A stretch of 7,231 nucleotides of DNA from JBBRLA01 sp038231615 (GTDB lineage: Bacteria; Myxococcota_A; Polyangia; Palsa-1104; JAEUJZ01): positions 1 to 7,231 of the forward strand of contig JBBRLA010000449.1 in NCBI GenBank assembly GCA_038231615.1. Reading direction: 5' to 3'. Shown here piece by piece: positions 6,701 through 7,231 of the stretch. The stretch's first letter is position 1; each line of letters starts with the position of its first letter. The position numbers and the translations under genes were made by a program. Below the pieces are notes generated by a model. It searched no databases. It was not told the origin of the DNA and worked only from the letters and a program-made list of their open reading frames with translations.

Positions 6701-7231
6701 TTATATTCCACCCTGACCCGGTGGCTTGGAGCTGGGCACGGGCGCGCTAGACGTGGGAGTCGTCTGATGGGAACGCGGCTGCTGGGCGCTTGCTTGCGAG
6801 GAGGAACCTTGAGGTGCCGCGTGCTTCGGTGCGTGGGCCGGTAGTACCTCCTCGGATTGCCAGGGGGCCGTCGAGTGAGGCGCAGCCTCGTGGGTCTTCG
6901 ATGCGATGGGGTGCGGCATGGCCTCGGCCTGCCTGGGCGCGCTAGGCTGAGGCGAGCTCTCGGGCGCCTTTGGGGCGCTATGGGTAGATGGCGACGACGC
7001 ATCTGACGACTGCTTCGGCGCGCTGGCTCGCGGCGTGACGTCAGGCTGCCTCGGTGGACTGGTGTGTGCCGTCGATGGAGACCCGGAATCCGGGGTCCTG
7101 TTCGGCCCATTCTGGGAGGTCCAGAACGAATGCAGGAGGGTGGTCAGCCGGGTCCCGGTGGCACCTTGTACGACCATGCCCAGACCGGTGAGGCCGATTG
7201 CGGTGCCCAGAAAGCCTCGGCGGACGAGTCC
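6701..7231 (-). CDS. Pro/Ser/Ala-rich repeat protein with twin-arginine-like N-terminus (partial)
   Basis: Unrecognised gene, 5' end cut by the right edge; 176 codons and the stop are visible. The visible start contains RRGFLGTAIGLTGLG, a twin arginine followed by a hydrophobic, Gly-rich stretch, as in Tat signals or N-terminal anchors; Val rather than Ser/Thr precedes the pair. A short segment with an aromatic (HSFWTSQNG) follows, then about 120 residues almost free of hydrophobic core, rich in P, S, A, T, H, Q and K. Within this tail I see degenerate repeats of 12-13 residues of the type SAPKQ, SAPRQ, TAPWQ, HAPKH spaced about 12 apart. This suggests an exported or membrane-anchored protein with a flexible extracytoplasmic tail. 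An internal ATG at 7177 exists but would discard the signal. The coding strand is supported by the signal-like segment and the repeats rather than by homology. Confidence 0.55.
   Translation of the reverse strand, partial: GLVRRGFLGTAIGLTGLGMVVQGATGTRLTTLLHSFWTSQNGPNRTPDSGSPSTAHTSPPRQPDVTPRASAPKQSSDASSPSTHSAPKAPESSPQPSAPRQAEAMPHPIASKTHEAAPHSTAPWQSEEVLPAHAPKHAAPQGSSSQASAQQPRSHQTTPTSSAPVPSSKPPGQGGI
6758..7063 (-). repeat. Degenerate ~36-bp coding repeats in the Pro/Ser-rich tail
   Basis: About seven diverged units of 12-13 codons follow one another. Their protein cores read approximately TSPPRQ, SAPKQS, SAPKAP, SAPRQA, IASKTH, TAPWQS and HAPKHA. DNA identity is low, so these are old repeats kept by composition rather than recent copies. 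Boundaries are approximate. Confidence 0.45.

Noticed and set aside
6688..7110. Minus-strand Arg/Pro-rich frame overlapping the right-hand gene
   Set aside because: It lacks a signal-like start and regular repeats; the neighbouring frame has both a twin-arginine segment and the 12-residue repeat pattern.
1..7231. CRISPR array, tRNA, insertion sequence or prophage genes
   Set aside because: No spaced identical repeats of CRISPR length, no tRNA-like cloverleaf spotted by eye, and no transposase, integrase or phage protein in any credible frame.

Overview
The window is high-GC bacterial DNA. The proteobacterial-type glutathione transferase (GST) genes, the class A-type penicillin-binding protein (PBP) and the large STAND NTPase suggest a Gammaproteobacterium, perhaps a Chromatiales-like environmental species. 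The lineage is an inference from style and gene families only. No tRNA, rRNA, CRISPR array, transposase or prophage gene is visible.

Layout, left to right. (1) Positions 33-1904 (+): an exported, PBP1A-like DD-transpeptidase that keeps all three penicillin-binding motifs but has lost the glycosyltransferase (GT51) domain. (2) Positions 1986-4979 (+): a 997-residue STAND-type NTPase with an unassigned helical N-terminus, a P-loop NTPase, a winged-helix region and a helical TPR-like C-terminus. It begins 81 nt after the transpeptidase stop, in the same reading frame, and the two may be co-transcribed. (3) Positions 5008-5688 (-): an intact cytosolic GST, convergent with the STAND gene. (4) Positions 5896-6620 (+): a second, different GST-fold gene transcribed divergently from the first. 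Its N-terminal frame is broken by an 11-bp GC-only tandem repeat; removing exactly one unit restores the frame. (5) Positions 6701-7231 (-): the 3' part of a gene running in from the right edge. It has a twin-arginine-like N-terminal segment followed by a Pro/Ser/Ala-rich tail of degenerate repeats of about 12 residues.

The left pair is the most interesting unit. STAND proteins are signal-sensing switch ATPases, and many act in anti-phage defence or self/non-self recognition. Here one sits directly behind a stripped-down cell-wall transpeptidase. Whether the two work together cannot be decided from sequence alone. The right half looks like ordinary GST metabolism, apart from the repeat-mediated frameshift.

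A second theme is the number of short direct tandem duplications (9, 11, 12, 18 and about 27 bp). Nearly all keep the reading frame, except the 11-bp one in the second GST gene.
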